From Lepidostoma basale (Eukaryota > Arthropoda > Insecta > Trichoptera > Lepidostomatidae): a DNA stretch of 64,000 nucleotides. The stretch is from the NCBI GenBank assembly GCA_022606425.2, contig JAHDVF020000868.1, positions 1,240,001-1,304,000 of the forward strand, in the 5' to 3' direction. Under the pieces are notes generated by a model. The model did not search any database. It saw nothing but the letters and a program-made list of their open reading frames with translations, and was not told the origin of the DNA. The position numbers were made by a program, and so were the translations under genes. Positions 34,635 through 46,549 of this stretch are shown here, piece by piece (position 1 is the first letter of the stretch; each line of letters opens with the position of its first letter).

Positions 34635-34698
34635 AGTTACATCGATTTGGCTTATGCTGTCATGATGTAAAGAGCGATTCAACAAAATAATAATAATT
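34635..34698 (+). mobile_element. SINE S1 3' fragment
   Basis: It keeps only ATCGATTTGGCTTATGCTGT, GATGTAAAGAGCGATTC and an AATAATAATAATT tail. This is the expected result of 5' truncation. Confidence 0.7.
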
Positions 34699-34699
34699 T

Positions 34700-35310
34700 A
34701 GAAAATGAACGTTTACACATTATCTATAACAGCTCCAGATTTTTTGTGAAATATACGATTTTTTGATAAAGTTGAATTTAAGTATTTTTAGCTCTTAGAG
34801 GCTGTACTTTTTAAAAACTCGATATAATATTTCTTCTAATTCGATTCTTATGATCTTTAGATGAAATGTTGTTGAGAGAGAAAGGAATAAACAGGAGAGT
34901 AGTGGCCTATAAAGTGGTGGCTAACGAGAGCGATGTCTCCGGGATAAGGTCACGGGGTCAGCTGATCCAATTACCCTCCGCACTTTGTAATGAACAAGTT
35001 CTTATTTACGGCTCCTAGGAACATTTCTTCTGCCATAACTCAGAACCGTCATTTTTCATTAGCGTCAGAAAGTTACATTTTCTTTTCAAGAAGTTTATAA
35101 GAGGGTATTACGGTTCGATGATAACAAGGTTATGGGAGGGGAATTAAAAGTCTGTAGTGACGACTTTCACAATATTTTGTATAGGGAAAGCCAAGTTAAT
35201 TTTGTGATACTTGTAAACTATGTGATAAATATATTTAATTTTATTTATTGCTTCTTGAAACATCAGTTTTCAAAAAAAAAAAATGACAGCAAAACATGTC
35301 ATTTAAATAA
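34700..35310. other. intron-like stretch, nothing recognised
   Basis: A moderately GC-rich block at 34870-35060 in AT-rich flanks. GAAAGCCAAGTTAATTTTGT near 35189 recurs near 37777, suggesting an unnamed repeat. Confidence 0.35.
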
Positions 35311-35319
35311 AATAAAACG

Positions 35320-35520
35320 AAATTTCTAAAACAACAGACGTTTTAATTCGTATTAATTTTTAATCCATATTTATAAAGATGTATATTATCATTTGTTTCT
35401 GAAAGTTTCTTAATTAGCAAGACATTTATGAAACTTTATTTACATAAGCAAGGCATGACTTGACATTCCTATAAAAAATGTTTTCATTCTTATGAAATAT
35501 TTAATTTGGAATTTTATTAA
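35320..35520. repeat. P2 repeat, degenerate
   Basis: It keeps ACAGACGTTTTAATTCGTAT and AAGGCATGACTTGACATTCC. The core motif is lost. Confidence 0.5.
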
Positions 35521-35534
35521 TTAATATTTTTTAT

Positions 35535-35810
35535 ATTTATAATGTAAATATAAGAAGTGAATGCTGTGCGAATGAAAGTGTTATGAACGAAATAATGAAT
35601 TGATAATTAAGATAGTGTAGATACACGGAAAGAAAAAATTAAAATATGGTATAGAAAGTATATGTAAATGACGTAAACGGAATATACATGACACGTACTC
35701 GTAGTATAAATGTTAAGGAAGCGAAAGCTGTATACCTGGAAAGAACAGTGTGGTGGTCAAATTTCTTCACTACCCTTCAGAAACACGGTATAATGGTTAG
35801 TTAGTTATGT
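35535..35810 (+). mobile_element. LINE-A 3' fragment, heavily deleted
   Basis: AAGTGAATGCTGTGCGAATG, VYVNDVNG codons, then ATAATGGTTAGTTAGTTA. Confidence 0.65.
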
Positions 35811-36659
35811 TTATTAAGTTTTTTCATGAATAATCACATCGGTATTCAGAATATTTTTTTTTTTAAATCAGAAATATTTCGTAGAATTCTGTAATAAGTC
35901 ATGGATCAAGAAATGGATAGTAAATTATTCTTGTTTTTTAATAACGTTATTAAAACATGGAATTTCAGCAACAGTTTTTCTGGATTTATCAAATATGATT
36001 CGGACCGCTACCGGAAGGACGTCTCCGGCCCAAAACATGTCACGAAAAAAACGTGAAAATACAACGTTTTTAAAAATGTATTCAAATGTGAACTCACAGC
36101 ACGAAGGAAAAATATAAGAATGCATGTATTAAAAATTATCTTCCCAAATTTGAAATTAATGCATAACTTAATGCATAGATAAAGAACGTCTACTTCGGTC
36201 GGAGAATATAAATGATAAAATCCATTAATATCAAAACCTTTCAGGTCATCAGCCGGAATCAGGAACACGTAACTCATTCACTTCACGTGATTTCGTCTTG
36301 AAAATAAGTTATTGATGGATATGGCAAGACACGTGTTTATCAAATTACCGTTCTCGTTATACCAATCACAGAAATAATCGACATTTAATATTTTATCTAG
36401 TGAGGAACTGAAACCGTAGCCTATCTCATAAAACAATTAACACAAAAACAGTAACACGATAACTTTGAATCGATATTGTTAACTTTGAGGTCACGTAATA
36501 TGGTTTTGTTTTTTCACAACTCGTTGTTGCACTTTTCATAAACATGTTTCGGAGTGTAGACGTACTTTTTCAATGATAAAATATGAACATTTTACACATA
36601 TTTTTCAAAAGTTATTCATATACGAAATTTAAAAAAAAATGTTTACAAATAAAAAATTC

Positions 36660-37080
36660 ATTCATTAATTTCTCGGCGCTACATCCCGGTGTGGTACTTG
36701 GTCTCCTCCACAACGGTCCTCCACTGAATTCAGTCTCTGGCCATCTCTCTCCAATCCCCAGCTCCTTCCATTTTCTCCCAATATTTTTCCACGTAATTCG
36801 TTCATCTTTTCCTCGATCTGCCTTTTGGTATCTTTTCGCGGGGCACCCATCTGGGTATAATTTGTGGTGTTACCCTCTGGTATTCTTTCCACATGACCAG
36901 CCCACCGTAGGCGTTGAGTTGTTTACAGAATCTCACTACTGTTTTATGGTTAATCAGTTCTTCCAGTTCAAGGTTTCTTTTAATCATTTTTAATTTCTTT
37001 AAGTCCCATTCTCCAGCGTGGGTCCAAAAATTTTTCTCAGTATTTTTCTCTCAAAAACTGTCAGCCTGCCTTCCTCTCTT
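36660..37080 (-). mobile_element. LINE-B remnant
   Basis: Minus strand: NLELEELINHKTVVRFCKQL, YGGLVMWKEYQRV, then ERIPEGNTTNYTQMGAPRKD and DGQRLNSVEDRCGGDQVPH, the AGHVxRMPE-type C-terminus in two frames. Confidence 0.7.
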
Positions 37081-37334
37081 TTTTTTATTTTTTTTTATTT
37101 TTAGTTATTTATTAAAAAGTAATCTTTATTTTTTATTTTTTATTTACAGTTATATGTATCCAAGAATTATCAATTTTAACATAATAAATATTTTAATGCA
37201 ATTATAATAGGATAGAATAGTGTGGCGATCCACCCTCTCTGTCTTATCTTAAGAGAATATGGAATGATGCCAGTTTGTGAGTTAATTTCATGACAGCTGA
37301 TATTTTACTTTTTTTTTTTTATAAACATACAATA

Positions 37335-37660
37335 GTTACCTTGTATTCCCATGAGCAGAAAACTCATTATGACTATTCGTTAGAGACCATGTCTCACAGC
37401 CGTAGGTGACTACCGGTGTTATGATAGTCTTATAAATAAAAAGTTTGGTATTCCTGCTGAGTAACTTAGAGCCCAGAAGCTTCTTACAGCCATGAAAGGA
37501 TCTGTTTGCTGCTAAGAGGCGAATATTTAATTCTTCTTCCAGCTTGTTCTTGGAATTGAGGTTCAAGCCCAGATAGGGGAAACGCTGGACCTGTTCGTAC
37601 ATATATTGTTCTTTTTGTATGTTTTGAAGGGGATGTTGTTCGCGCGCACTAACCATATAT
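37335..37660 (-). mobile_element. LINE remnant
   Basis: Minus strand: EQVQRFPYLGLNLNSKNKLE, EELNIRLLAANRSFHG, KLFIYKTIITPVVTYGCETW. This is the region just after the reverse transcriptase. Confidence 0.72.
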
Positions 37661-37849
37661 TTTAACCATATATTTTTTTAAATTAAAAATACGTTTGAGA
37701 ATTCCTGACAAAAGCGAAACGTGTCGCAACCATAAAATATAAAAAGACTATAACGGCAACGTTCAAAATATTTTGTGTACGGAAAGCCAAATAAATTTTG
37801 TGATACTTGTAAACTATGTGATAAATATGTTTTAATCTTATTTATTGCT

Positions 37850-38180
37850 TATTCAACTATTGGCGCCTATTGGCGAAATATGTCATTCCCATAAATTATA
37901 ATGAAACTTCTAAAAAAATCAGACGTTTAAGGTAAGATAATGGACGTCTACATCAATATGCAATATTCAATACGAAGTTTTCAAACAATAAATAATAATT
38001 TATTGTTTCTTAAGAAATGTAAATTTCGGTACAAAATTAATGCGTCTGTTTTCTAGACGTTTTATAATCATTTATGGAAATGACACGTTTCGTCTTTCTA
38101 AGGCATTATCAAAAGTCAAAACATTTGATAGTGCTTTTGAATGGCGAACATGTCATTTTCATAAATTATAATTCTTCTTC
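37850..38180. repeat. two P2 repeats in series
   Basis: One partial copy (GGCGAAATATGTCATTCCCA at about 37873) and one two-armed copy (GACACGTTTCGTC at about 38082 and GGCGAACATGTCATTTTC at about 38144). A third fragment lies at 38635-38700 after an intervening LINE-B. Confidence 0.6.
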
Positions 38181-38625
38181 TTCTTCTTTGCTAGCCTTCT
38201 TCCCTCCACTGCTGGATATAGGCCTCTTCCAATTTCCTTCACTCGTCTCTATCCTGTCCGCTTCGTATCCAAGATTTTCCAACCCTTTTGACAATATCAT
38301 CGGTCCATCTCATCGGTGGCCTTCCGACACTTCGCCTATTTGCCCATGGTCTCCAACTAAGTATCCTGGGTGCCCATTTGTTGCCGCCCTATCTAGCCAT
38401 GTGTCCAGCCCGTTGCCATTTCAATTTTGCCACTCGGTCTATGACGTCAGCAACCCTGGTGCGGTGTCTGATTTCTTCATTCCTTGCGTTCACGCAAGTT
38501 CTCACCAAGTATCTGTCTTTCCATCGACCTCTGTGTACACTTGAGCCTGTGGACACTTTTTGCTGAAATAGTTGTCGTCTCCAGTCCGTCTCTAGTCCGT
38601 CCGTGATGACAGTGTTCACACCAGA
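38170..38625 (-). mobile_element. LINE-B 3' part, (GAA)n tail
   Basis: Minus strand: WRRQLFQQKVSTGSSVHR, NARNEEIRHRTRVADVIDRV, AKLKWQRAGHMAR, with a TTCTTCTTCTTCTTTGC tail. Inserted within P2 repeats. Confidence 0.75.
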
Positions 38626-39009
38626 TATTCATTCAAATTATAATTAAACTTCTAGAAATCAGACGTCTGTATTCATATTAATTAATAAATGATTGTAAAG
38701 CCGGAGTTTTAGACACAGTATTTTGTATATACTCCTATGTATGTGGCCTTCCGTTGTAAATTACGACAGCTTATGAAAACTCTGTTGGTGTATCAGGGCG
38801 TATTAATGGGTTCACGAATCACGTGACTGCACTGACTGATAAATAAGTCTGATGTTTCGAGTAAATTATACCTTCGCATGTACCGTTAATGGAAAAGTAT
38901 AAAGTATTTACGGTACGAGATAATGGTTTACTTTATTGTTTGGGAGTGAGCATGAAATATGTTCATTTGATTTAGTTCGTGCAACGTACCGCACCCGCCA
39001 TGGGCTAGT

Positions 39010-39605
39010 TTATAACTAACTAACTAACCATCACGCCTACTCCCCAAAGGGGTAGGCAAAAATAATGGACTGCCACACTTTTCTTTCCTGACATATTTCT
39101 CTCGCTTCCTCAACATTCATACATCGTGTAATGCATGCGCGTCGATTTCTCTGACTCCTGACATGGCCGACATTCAATATTTGATTTATTTGATCGTGCC
39201 ACGTTTTCCTCGTCTTCCTCTATTTCTGGTTCCATTTACATGGTTTAAATATATATTTTTTTACCATATTTATTCATTCATTCTTTCCATATGTCCAAAC
39301 CATCTTAATGATCCTTTTATTATTTTGTTCATAACACCATCATTCGCACCGCATTCACTTATTATATTTTCATTCGACACTATCATACACAGAGTCATCA
39401 CACATTCGTCTAAGAGATCTCATTTCTACTACATTTATTCTACTTTTATCCTTCTTTTGCCATTTCCATGCTTCGCTTCCATACATAAGGGTCGGTAGAA
39501 GAACACTATTGTGCACTGCCATTCTAGCTTTTTTTGATAGGTTTTTGTTTGCGATGACAACTTTAAGTGCACCATTCACTTTGTTGCCTGCCCCAACCCT
39601 TCTTT
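39010..39605 (-). mobile_element. LINE-A 3' part, (TTAG)n subfamily
   Basis: TAACTAACTAACTAACCATC at the 3' end. The minus strand reads NKMNGALKVVIANKNLSKKA, LLPTLMYGSEAWKWQKKD and RINVVEMRSLRRMC. Confidence 0.8.
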
Positions 39606-39739
39606 CAATATTTATTGGCTAGTTTATTGGGACAGATAATATACCAAATACTCGGAAACACACACTTTATACTTTTAATTGACTACTAATCAAATGTCAT
39701 GAGAATCAATAGCTAAAAAAAGTCATATAAAGTAATTGG

Positions 39740-39978
39740 GTTCAAATCATGCAACCTGCTCATATAACCTGCTATATACAAATGTGGAAAGCAACGGAAA
39801 AATACCACATTAAAGGTTCGAGAGGTATCTTTAATACAAAACCAGCAAAATTGTTACAATTTGCTGCAAACCAATCCCCTGGATTGAAACGAGAGGAGTA
39901 TGTCGTCAAGTGTGGCAGTCCTTTCTTTCTGCCTACCCCTTTCCGGAGATGGTGTGATGGTTGGTTAGTTAGTTAGTT
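39740..39978 (+). mobile_element. LINE-A 3' end fragment
   Basis: A poorly conserved front is followed by GTGTGGCAGTCCTTTCTTTC, GATGGTGTGATGG and TTAG units. Confidence 0.6.
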
Positions 39979-40559
39979 TAATATAAGTGAGTATAAAAAT
40001 AAACATGTAAATTTCACGGTCATTAACCACAATATTGATCGCTCTTGAGCCGGTTATGGGAAGTTAGTAGCAATATCGTAACATTATGTACTTCACGTCT
40101 GGTGCGTGGTCTTCCATGACCCGGATATTGCAACTGGGTCACGGGCGGCTCGCGCTGCATCCCTTCTCCCCTTCCCCCTGCCTCTCACAACCCTCCTGCT
40201 CTATCCCCATTTCAGATCCGGAACCGGATCTCGCTATTTACATATCCATCATCCTTGACTCATCTTGAAGTTTGCTCTAAAGTGGGGAATTTACCAGATA
40301 AGCTTGCGATCAAATTGAACGCCGATTTTTGATCAAATTGGAGTTCTCGAATAGTTTAATTAGCGGAACTGCCCTCCAAGCTAAATTTATATAATTTTGT
40401 TGCTTTTGAAAATATGTTTTTACAGAGGTTAATATATACAACTTAATTAATTTAAAGGTGATTTAATTTTTCAAATAAATTAAGATTTTTCCAGATTGCA
40501 TAAACAAGTTCAATATTAAAACTTATAGATATAAAATTACGGTATAACAACAACAAACA

Positions 40560-40790
40560 AAGGTCACTGACATCATCCACCGGGTGGCGACTCTAAAATG
40601 GCAATGGGCGGGTCACGTAGCCAGAAGCTCAGATGAAAAATGGACAAGAAGACTGCTGACTTGGAGACCGTGGAAGGCGAAGAGAAGTGCAGGGCGACCG
40701 CAACTACGGTGGAAGGATGATCCAAACAGACCCGTCGGAATAGCCTGGATGCAGTCTGCACAGGACAGTATGACATGGAAGCAAAACTAG
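40560..40790 (+). mobile_element. LINE-B 3' part joined to a palindrome fragment
   Basis: VTDIIHRVATLKWQWAGHVA, WRPWKAKRSAGRPQLRWKDD, VGIAWMQSAQDSMTWKQ, then direct passage into an ACTAGT-type repeat at about 40783. Usual end and tail are absent. Confidence 0.75.
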
Positions 40791-40888
40791 TTGGCATCAA
40801 TTACAATAACCATACCGTGGTTAAATACGAAGATTTTCATTGTTTTATATCTGTTTAAAATGTCTAACCATAAAGTGAGTGCTTCATA

Positions 40889-41074
40889 TTTTTTTTTTTT
40901 TATAAATACTAATACCAAGGATTTAAATCAATGATATTAGAATTTGTGTTTACAATCTTCAATGTGAGCAGAAAATAGCTCATTATTATGAAGAAGGAAT
41001 CTGGTCGTGTCCAGGCTTGAACCCATGTCCCCTGGATCAGGAGCCAAGCGTTCTATCCCCTAGACCACCACCCG
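40889..41074 (-). mobile_element. SINE S2, full length
   Basis: Minus-strand copy with GGTGGTGGTCTAGGGGATAG, GGGTTCAAGCCTGGAC, GAGCTATTTTCTGCTCACAT and an A-run tail. Confidence 0.85.
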
Positions 41075-41284
41075 ATTAAACGTTCAATATTACTTTACAT
41101 TCTCATTGATTGGTTACATAGAAAAAAAGAAAAAAAATGCTCAATGTCAAACTTAATCATGTGAGATTTAATCTCGTAATCTATGATGAAGAATTAATTC
41201 CGACATTTTTCGTGTAAAATTGTGTTGAAATCATTTTAAATTAACTTCACACAAAAAATAACTTAATTTCACGATTATTAACTA

Positions 41285-41965
41285 GCATCGATAACTAACT
41301 AAACTAAATAACCATCACGCCATTTCCCCGGAGGGGTAGGCAGAGAGGATGGATCGACACAATGCTCTGTCCTGACATACCTCTCGGGATACCTCCACAT
41401 TCATACATCGTGCACGCACGTCGATTATTCCGACTTCGAATGTGACCGCCTTTTAGTAATTGATTAATTTGGTCATGCCATGTTTTCCTCGGTCGTCCTC
41501 GGCTTCTTTTTCCACTCACGCTGCTTGTGTACAATTTTTTAACCATTCTACTCTCATCCATTCGCTCCGTATGTCCAAACCATCTCAGGGATCCATTTTT
41601 AATTTAATCCAGGATGCATTCATCTATCTGCCTTACATTTATTTCTTATTTCATCGTTCGGTATTCTATCATACAACGTTTTGCCGCACATTCTTCTTAG
41701 TGATCTCATTTCTACGGAGTTTATCCTGCTTTCATCCTTCTTTTGCCGGCATCCTTCTTTTGGCATCGATAATACTTCAAATATAATATTTTAGATAAAC
41801 AAAATATTACATTAGTGGTTTTACAAATTTTCCGCACATTCGTCTAAAATATCTCATTTCCACTGCACTTATTCTATTATACTTTCATCCTTCTTTTGCT
41901 AATTCCATGCTGCACTTCCATACGTAAGGATCCGTACGAGAACTCCAGTGTGCACCGATATTTAA
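41285..41965 (-). mobile_element. LINE-A 3' part, third subfamily
   Basis: TAACTAACTAAACTAAATAA at the 3' end. The minus strand reads DESRMVKKLYTSSVSGKRS, RGRPRKTWHDQINQLLK, then the upstream region. It carries GGATCC and GTGCACGCACG differences. Confidence 0.75.
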
Positions 41966-42369
41966 GCTTATCAATCTTTCCGAAGAAAGTATAATTTTAT
42001 TACACACAAGAAGGGATGCCAGTTCTAAAAAAGAAAATATGTTCGGAAAGTGGTTTCCATAATGTTTACCCATTTTCTAAAAATACTCTATGTTTACACT
42101 GTTCCGACTTGGGATAAGTGCACAAGTGTTTGCCCAACAACATTGTCTATAGTAATCTGTTCACATTGTTTGAGGCGAGTGTTTGCGCTCAATGTGTGCG
42201 AAGCTCCTGGTTATAGGCAAACCTTTCAGCATGACGCATCATTAGCCGCCGTCTACCATCCATAAAGTGCACCACCAAATGGTGGTATCTCGCAAAATTC
42301 AATTTCTACATCGTTTGGCAATAGACATTCGTGTTTTTTATTTAATTTAATTAGTTTTAAAAAAGTACA

Positions 42370-42555
42370 TTTAAATATTCCATTGTTTTGGCCGAAACAC
42401 TATGATGCTTTAACTTTATAAGCTGTTAAATTAAAAAAACTATGTTTTATGTATCACAATCGTATCTTAATTTTTCGCGACAGCTGTTTCGTCAACCTAT
42501 GTTTACATCATCAGGTGTTACAGTAATTTATCAAATCTCAAATTTCCATGATTTT
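42370..42555 (-). repeat. P1 palindromic repeat, single arm
   Basis: It contains GGCCGAAACACTATGATG and the core at 42479-42514. The second arm is missing, and a LINE-A 3' end follows directly. Confidence 0.68.
42479..42514 (-). ncRNA. hammerhead-like motif (ACAGCUGU)
   Basis: Minus strand: CUGAUGA (42514-42508), one U, stem II GUAAAC with GUUGAC (one mismatch), GAA, ACAGCUGU (42487-42480), C42479. Same layout as the other P1 copies. Confidence 0.4.
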
Positions 42556-42574
42556 TTTTTAATTGTTTTTAACT

Positions 42575-42690
42575 ATGTATGAATGTTGAGGAAGCGAGAG
42601 AAATATGTCAGGAAAGAAAAGTGTGGCAGCCCATTCTTTCTGCCTACCCCTCCGGAGAGACGGCGTAATGGTTAGTTAGTTATTTATTGT
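42575..42690 (+). mobile_element. LINE-A 3' end
   Basis: CTATGTATGAATGTTGAGGA to GGCGTAATGGTTAGTTAGTT. Inserted between a P1 and a P2 palindrome. Confidence 0.75.
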
Positions 42691-42925
42691 TTCTTGAACA
42701 ATGCTAAACTCCATATTAATTAATTAATACGAATGAACACGTCAGTTTTCTAGAAGTTTATTATATTTTGTGGGAATGACATGTTTCGCCCTTCTAAGGC
42801 AATATCAAATGTATTTTTTATTGAATTGATTCAAACATTTGCTAATGCCTTAGAAGGGCGAAACATGTCATTCCCATAAAATATAATAAAACTTCTAGAA
42901 AACTGACGTTTTCATTCGTATAATT
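42690..42925. repeat. GCCTT-hairpin repeat, family P2
   Basis: Inverted arms (TGGGAATGACATGTTTCGCC, AGGCAATATC and the complement) are followed by CTTCTAGAAAACTGACG and TTTTCATTCGTAT. The centre reads GCCUUAGAAGGGC, GAA, ACAUGU, C, with the CUGANGA side decayed. The commonest palindromic repeat in the window. Confidence 0.72.
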
Positions 42926-43084
42926 AGTAAGTTAGTTAGTTAGCAAATGAAGCCAGCCGCACTAGGAGGGTAACATTAAAATAGGGCAAAATCGTTACGT
43001 ATTTTTCAAGTTACAATTTTTTAAAATCTGTATATTCATCTGTATATACCAATCACTCGAGAGGAGATGAGACATTTACTTGGG

Positions 43085-43515
43085 TGTTTACTTCTTTCGA
43101 CTGATAGGCGGTTGTATACACAACTCAGAAATACTGAGTGATGTAGGTCTGTTCGTCCCTGATAATTGTCTTAAAAAAAGGGGCCATATTATTTTTATCT
43201 CCCACGATACAGAACCAACCAGCCAATGGTTATGCCGGTAGGTAGAGCAATATGCCGGTAGCCGAGTTTTGTTAAATCTTATCACCTCGGAGTTTGACGT
43301 ATTTTGTGATAGTCTGGCTCACCTGATGGAAGCACTGTCCTTATTATAATTGTATATTCATTTTATTAATTTGTCATGTATCTTACGTTTCTCGCTCTTT
43401 TAATAATGTTTTACTTATTGTTTTTTATCTCCAACTTGTATCCTTAGTGTATTGGAAAATAATTCTGTAATACTTAGGATATATTTAAATAAATAAATGA
43501 AATGAAATGAAATAT
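43085..43515 (+). mobile_element. probable LINE-E 3' end, (ATGAA)n tail
   Basis: A GTGATAGTCTGGCTCACC region precedes AAATAAATAAATGAAATGAA. No good protein match, so classification rests on the tandem tail. Confidence 0.45.
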
Positions 43516-43519
43516 TACT

Positions 43520-43965
43520 GAAGCTAAAATCTTTAACAGCTTTATTCGTTAAATTTTTCTAAAAATAAATTAAAACAAATCCTATTTTGTAGTATGCAAT
43601 TTAAACAGAACTCCGAAATTGTAAGTCACAATAGAAACATCTTTACATAAAGCGAAACTTTTTAAGCATATAAAGCGCAATCTTTGCAAAATCCAATCAA
43701 GCGGATCCCAAAATATCCCGATGTTTACTGCCACAAGGGAAGGTAGAGTAAGAGACGCGAAGCTATGTTACGTTGTATTTTGTGCAAAGTATCTCCACAG
43801 ATGAATCCCGAATCCCGCCATAAAGCAGATCCCCCGATGAGATGTAACGAGCGCGGATCATGTATGGAACTGGGCCAATAGCAACAGAGATTCAGGACCG
43901 GTTTGTTATATTATACATATTATAGTGAGGCTTATTGCACTCAAGGGTTTGAACCAACTTAGATT
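43520..43965. other. intron-like stretch, nothing recognised
   Basis: Unique-looking sequence without coding signal. Confidence 0.35.
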
Positions 43966-43969
43966 ATGC

Positions 43970-44235
43970 CTAAAATAACTTACTAACGCTATGGTGTTCT
44001 GTCCTGACATACATCTCTAGCTCCCTCTACATTCATGCATCGTAGCATGCTCGCCCGTCAATTTTTGCAACTTCGAATGTTACCGGCTTTTAGTATTTAA
44101 TAAATTCGGTTGTGCCATGCTTTCCTTGATCTTTTTTTACGGCTTCTCTTTTCACTCAAACTGCATGAATAAAACATTTTAACCATTCTTCTCTCATCCA
44201 TTTTTTCCATATGTTCCAACCATCTCAGGTACACA
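43970..44235 (-). mobile_element. LINE-A fragment without its tail
   Basis: CTGACATACATCTCTAGCTC, GGCTTTTAGTATTTAATAAA and CTCTCATCCATTTTTTCC. A further decayed piece lies at 44480-44600. Confidence 0.6.
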
Positions 44236-44599
44236 TTTTTGAATTTTTCTTAATCGTTTGGTTGGCAGCAATTTTGGGATACTTTTAATTTATAAAATGT
44301 ATATTAATTATAAAAATCACCGGTGACTCACTTCCTCACACTCCGTCTTAAATTTGTATGATTATTTTATGAATCATGACTTTGATCTCTCGGATTTGGC
44401 ATTTCTTGCTGGTGTAGCAAAAGCCTATATATCGGCTTTTGGCAACCAAGGGGTTAAAGTTGCAATTATCTGCCATACGTTTCTACCTTAATTCGTCGTT
44501 CTATATTCTATCATATATCGGTTTTTTACTTATCAGTAATCTAATTTCTTTGGAATTCTATTTTACATTTATTGTTATATGACAATAGTATCCATCTTT

Positions 44600-45425
44600 T
44601 CGTTCCGGGTGGTTATCTATGATAGCATCAGGACAGATTGTTTTATCTCCCAACAGAAGAACCAACCTGTCTCTAAAAATAGTTGGTTCTAAAAATGGTA
44701 TGATTATTTTCATCACAAATATTATAGTTTTCACAAAAAGTGTTAAAATTCTACGTATTTAGGTTTTTATTAATTTGTTTACCTCTTTATGCTTGTTAAG
44801 TTATCTTCAAGTATTTAAAACGTAATGAATTCATTATAAAGCAAACGGGCGTTTTCATACTTAATTGTATTCATTCCGCATATTTCCATAACATAGAATT
44901 TTTTATTATTATTACGCCCTTGAACTCACCGATATTAATTTTCCAAATCTGACGGGTGTAGCGCAAACTATTTCTAATGTTATTAAATCTAACAATGAAA
45001 CGTTTTATCGTCGGCATATCTATTTATCGCTTAAAAATATAAAACTCTTTTTTGGGTGGCTCCGAAATAAGCCTATAAATTCCGTCACTAAAAGTTTCAA
45101 GGTTTATTTAATAATTTCGTAAATTAAGATGGTTTCTCCTAAGATAAGTAAAAGCCTTTTAAGATATTCCGTGTCTCGTTACTCTATCTACTTTTTTTTA
45201 CGATTTTGTGAGCGTCATTATGCCGGCCGTAAAAACATTCTCTCGTAGTATTCGTGAGGATGTTTATTTAAGATTCTTCACAAATACCGTTACACTTCAC
45301 TCCTCTTCTATTTACTGAAAGTGATTGAAAATACAGGAGTATACAAATTCACCGTAATTTATGAAATAATTTTAAAACATGTATCTAAACGAGTCGAGAT
45401 ATTTTTTGGAATTTTTTTGTAACAT
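44600..45425. other. intron-like stretch, nothing recognised
   Basis: AT-rich. No repeat arms, no coding motif and no splice-flanked frame seen. Confidence 0.4.
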
Positions 45426-45428
45426 AAA

Positions 45429-46190
45429 TCAAATCAAATCAAATCAGTTTATTTCATCAATACACATTACAAAATTAAGGTTTAAAGGTCTCTGCCCACT
45501 ACAACGTATCATACTATGACCGTACTAGGAACGTATCAGACATGAAAAGAAACACGATACGCCCTGCTTTGCCCACTGAAACGGATCGACGGCGTTCTGT
45601 GCCCGTAAACATCCCGTATTATGCCCTATGCAACCCGTATGTTGCCCGTATGTTATCTGTATCATCATACAGATCTAAATCTACCAAAATCGATAGGAAA
45701 CCGTTTCATTCTCGCATGCGTATCGATGCCATACGCGGAGCGTATCGGCACCGGCAAAATATTCTCGCCGACAATTAATGAACGCTCCGTGCATAGCAGG
45801 CGACGGTGCTGGTCGGTGACGGAACGGTCTAGTAGGCATAGTCTCATACTTTTCAATACAAAGAATATTTTTTTACCCGACACGTTCCTATTACGGTCAT
45901 AGTATGATACGTTGTAGTGGGCAGAGACCTTAAGGCATCTTTTGAGAACAGGTAAGGTAATATATTGTATATAGTATAATACCAGAAGTAGAAGGAAGGA
46001 AAGAAACTCTCCAAAATCAAGAGTCTTCTGAACGTATTTTCACTAATATGAATGACGTCGATCTCCGAAGAGACCGCGTTCAGCAGGTTAATTGCTCTTT
46101 CCAACGGTGTCACCAGAGACAAGTTAGTTCTGGCGGCTGGTAGGTAAAACAAAAGGTCGAAGATATCTATCAGGGACTAAAAGCTGAACA
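45429..46190 (-). mobile_element. LINE-C copy with (GATTT)n tail, split by a MITE
   Basis: The plus strand begins ATCAAATCAAATCAAATCAG (the tail seen from behind). The minus strand reads FYLPAARTNLSLVTPLERAI and DVIHISENTFRR. The MITE at 45486-45930 interrupts it. Confidence 0.75.
45486..45930. mobile_element. MITE with 49-bp inverted ends, nested in LINE-C
   Basis: This 445-bp element has terminal inverted repeats beginning AGGTCTCTGCCCACTACAAC, 49 bp with one mismatch. TAA flanks both ends if the ends are taken as symmetric (PIF/Harbinger-like); a TTAA duplication is also possible if they are read asymmetrically (piggyBac-like). It interrupts a LINE-C copy, and the related LINE-C copy at 54.6 kb gives the uninterrupted site. 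The open frames inside are short and overlap on both strands, so I read them as non-coding. Confidence 0.82.
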
Positions 46191-46549
46191 CCCCAGTACG
46201 GCCGAGAAACGAACTTTGTATAAACAAGAAATTACTTTTTGTTTTATAATTTTCACAAATTTTCTATAAAATAGCTGTGATTCTACTCATATCTTAAATA
46301 TGAGAATTTGTTATGAAACTGTTCTTAAAATAATTCAATGAAAATGATTATTTTATGGGTAAGCGGATATTTAGTGTAAATATAATTTTAAAAAGTTTCC
46401 TCACGAATCGGACAAACGCATAGTTTATGTAATTACTGATTATGTTTGGAAAATTTCGTATAAAGCACTTAATTTGTGGTGTGACATTATTAAAAACAAT
46501 AATAATATACTATTAAAAAAAATTATATGAACCACTTTATTTGTTTGCA

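Noticed and set aside
45542..45902. Overlapping open frames of 72-93 codons
   Set aside because: They are inside the MITE, overlap on both strands and show no motif.
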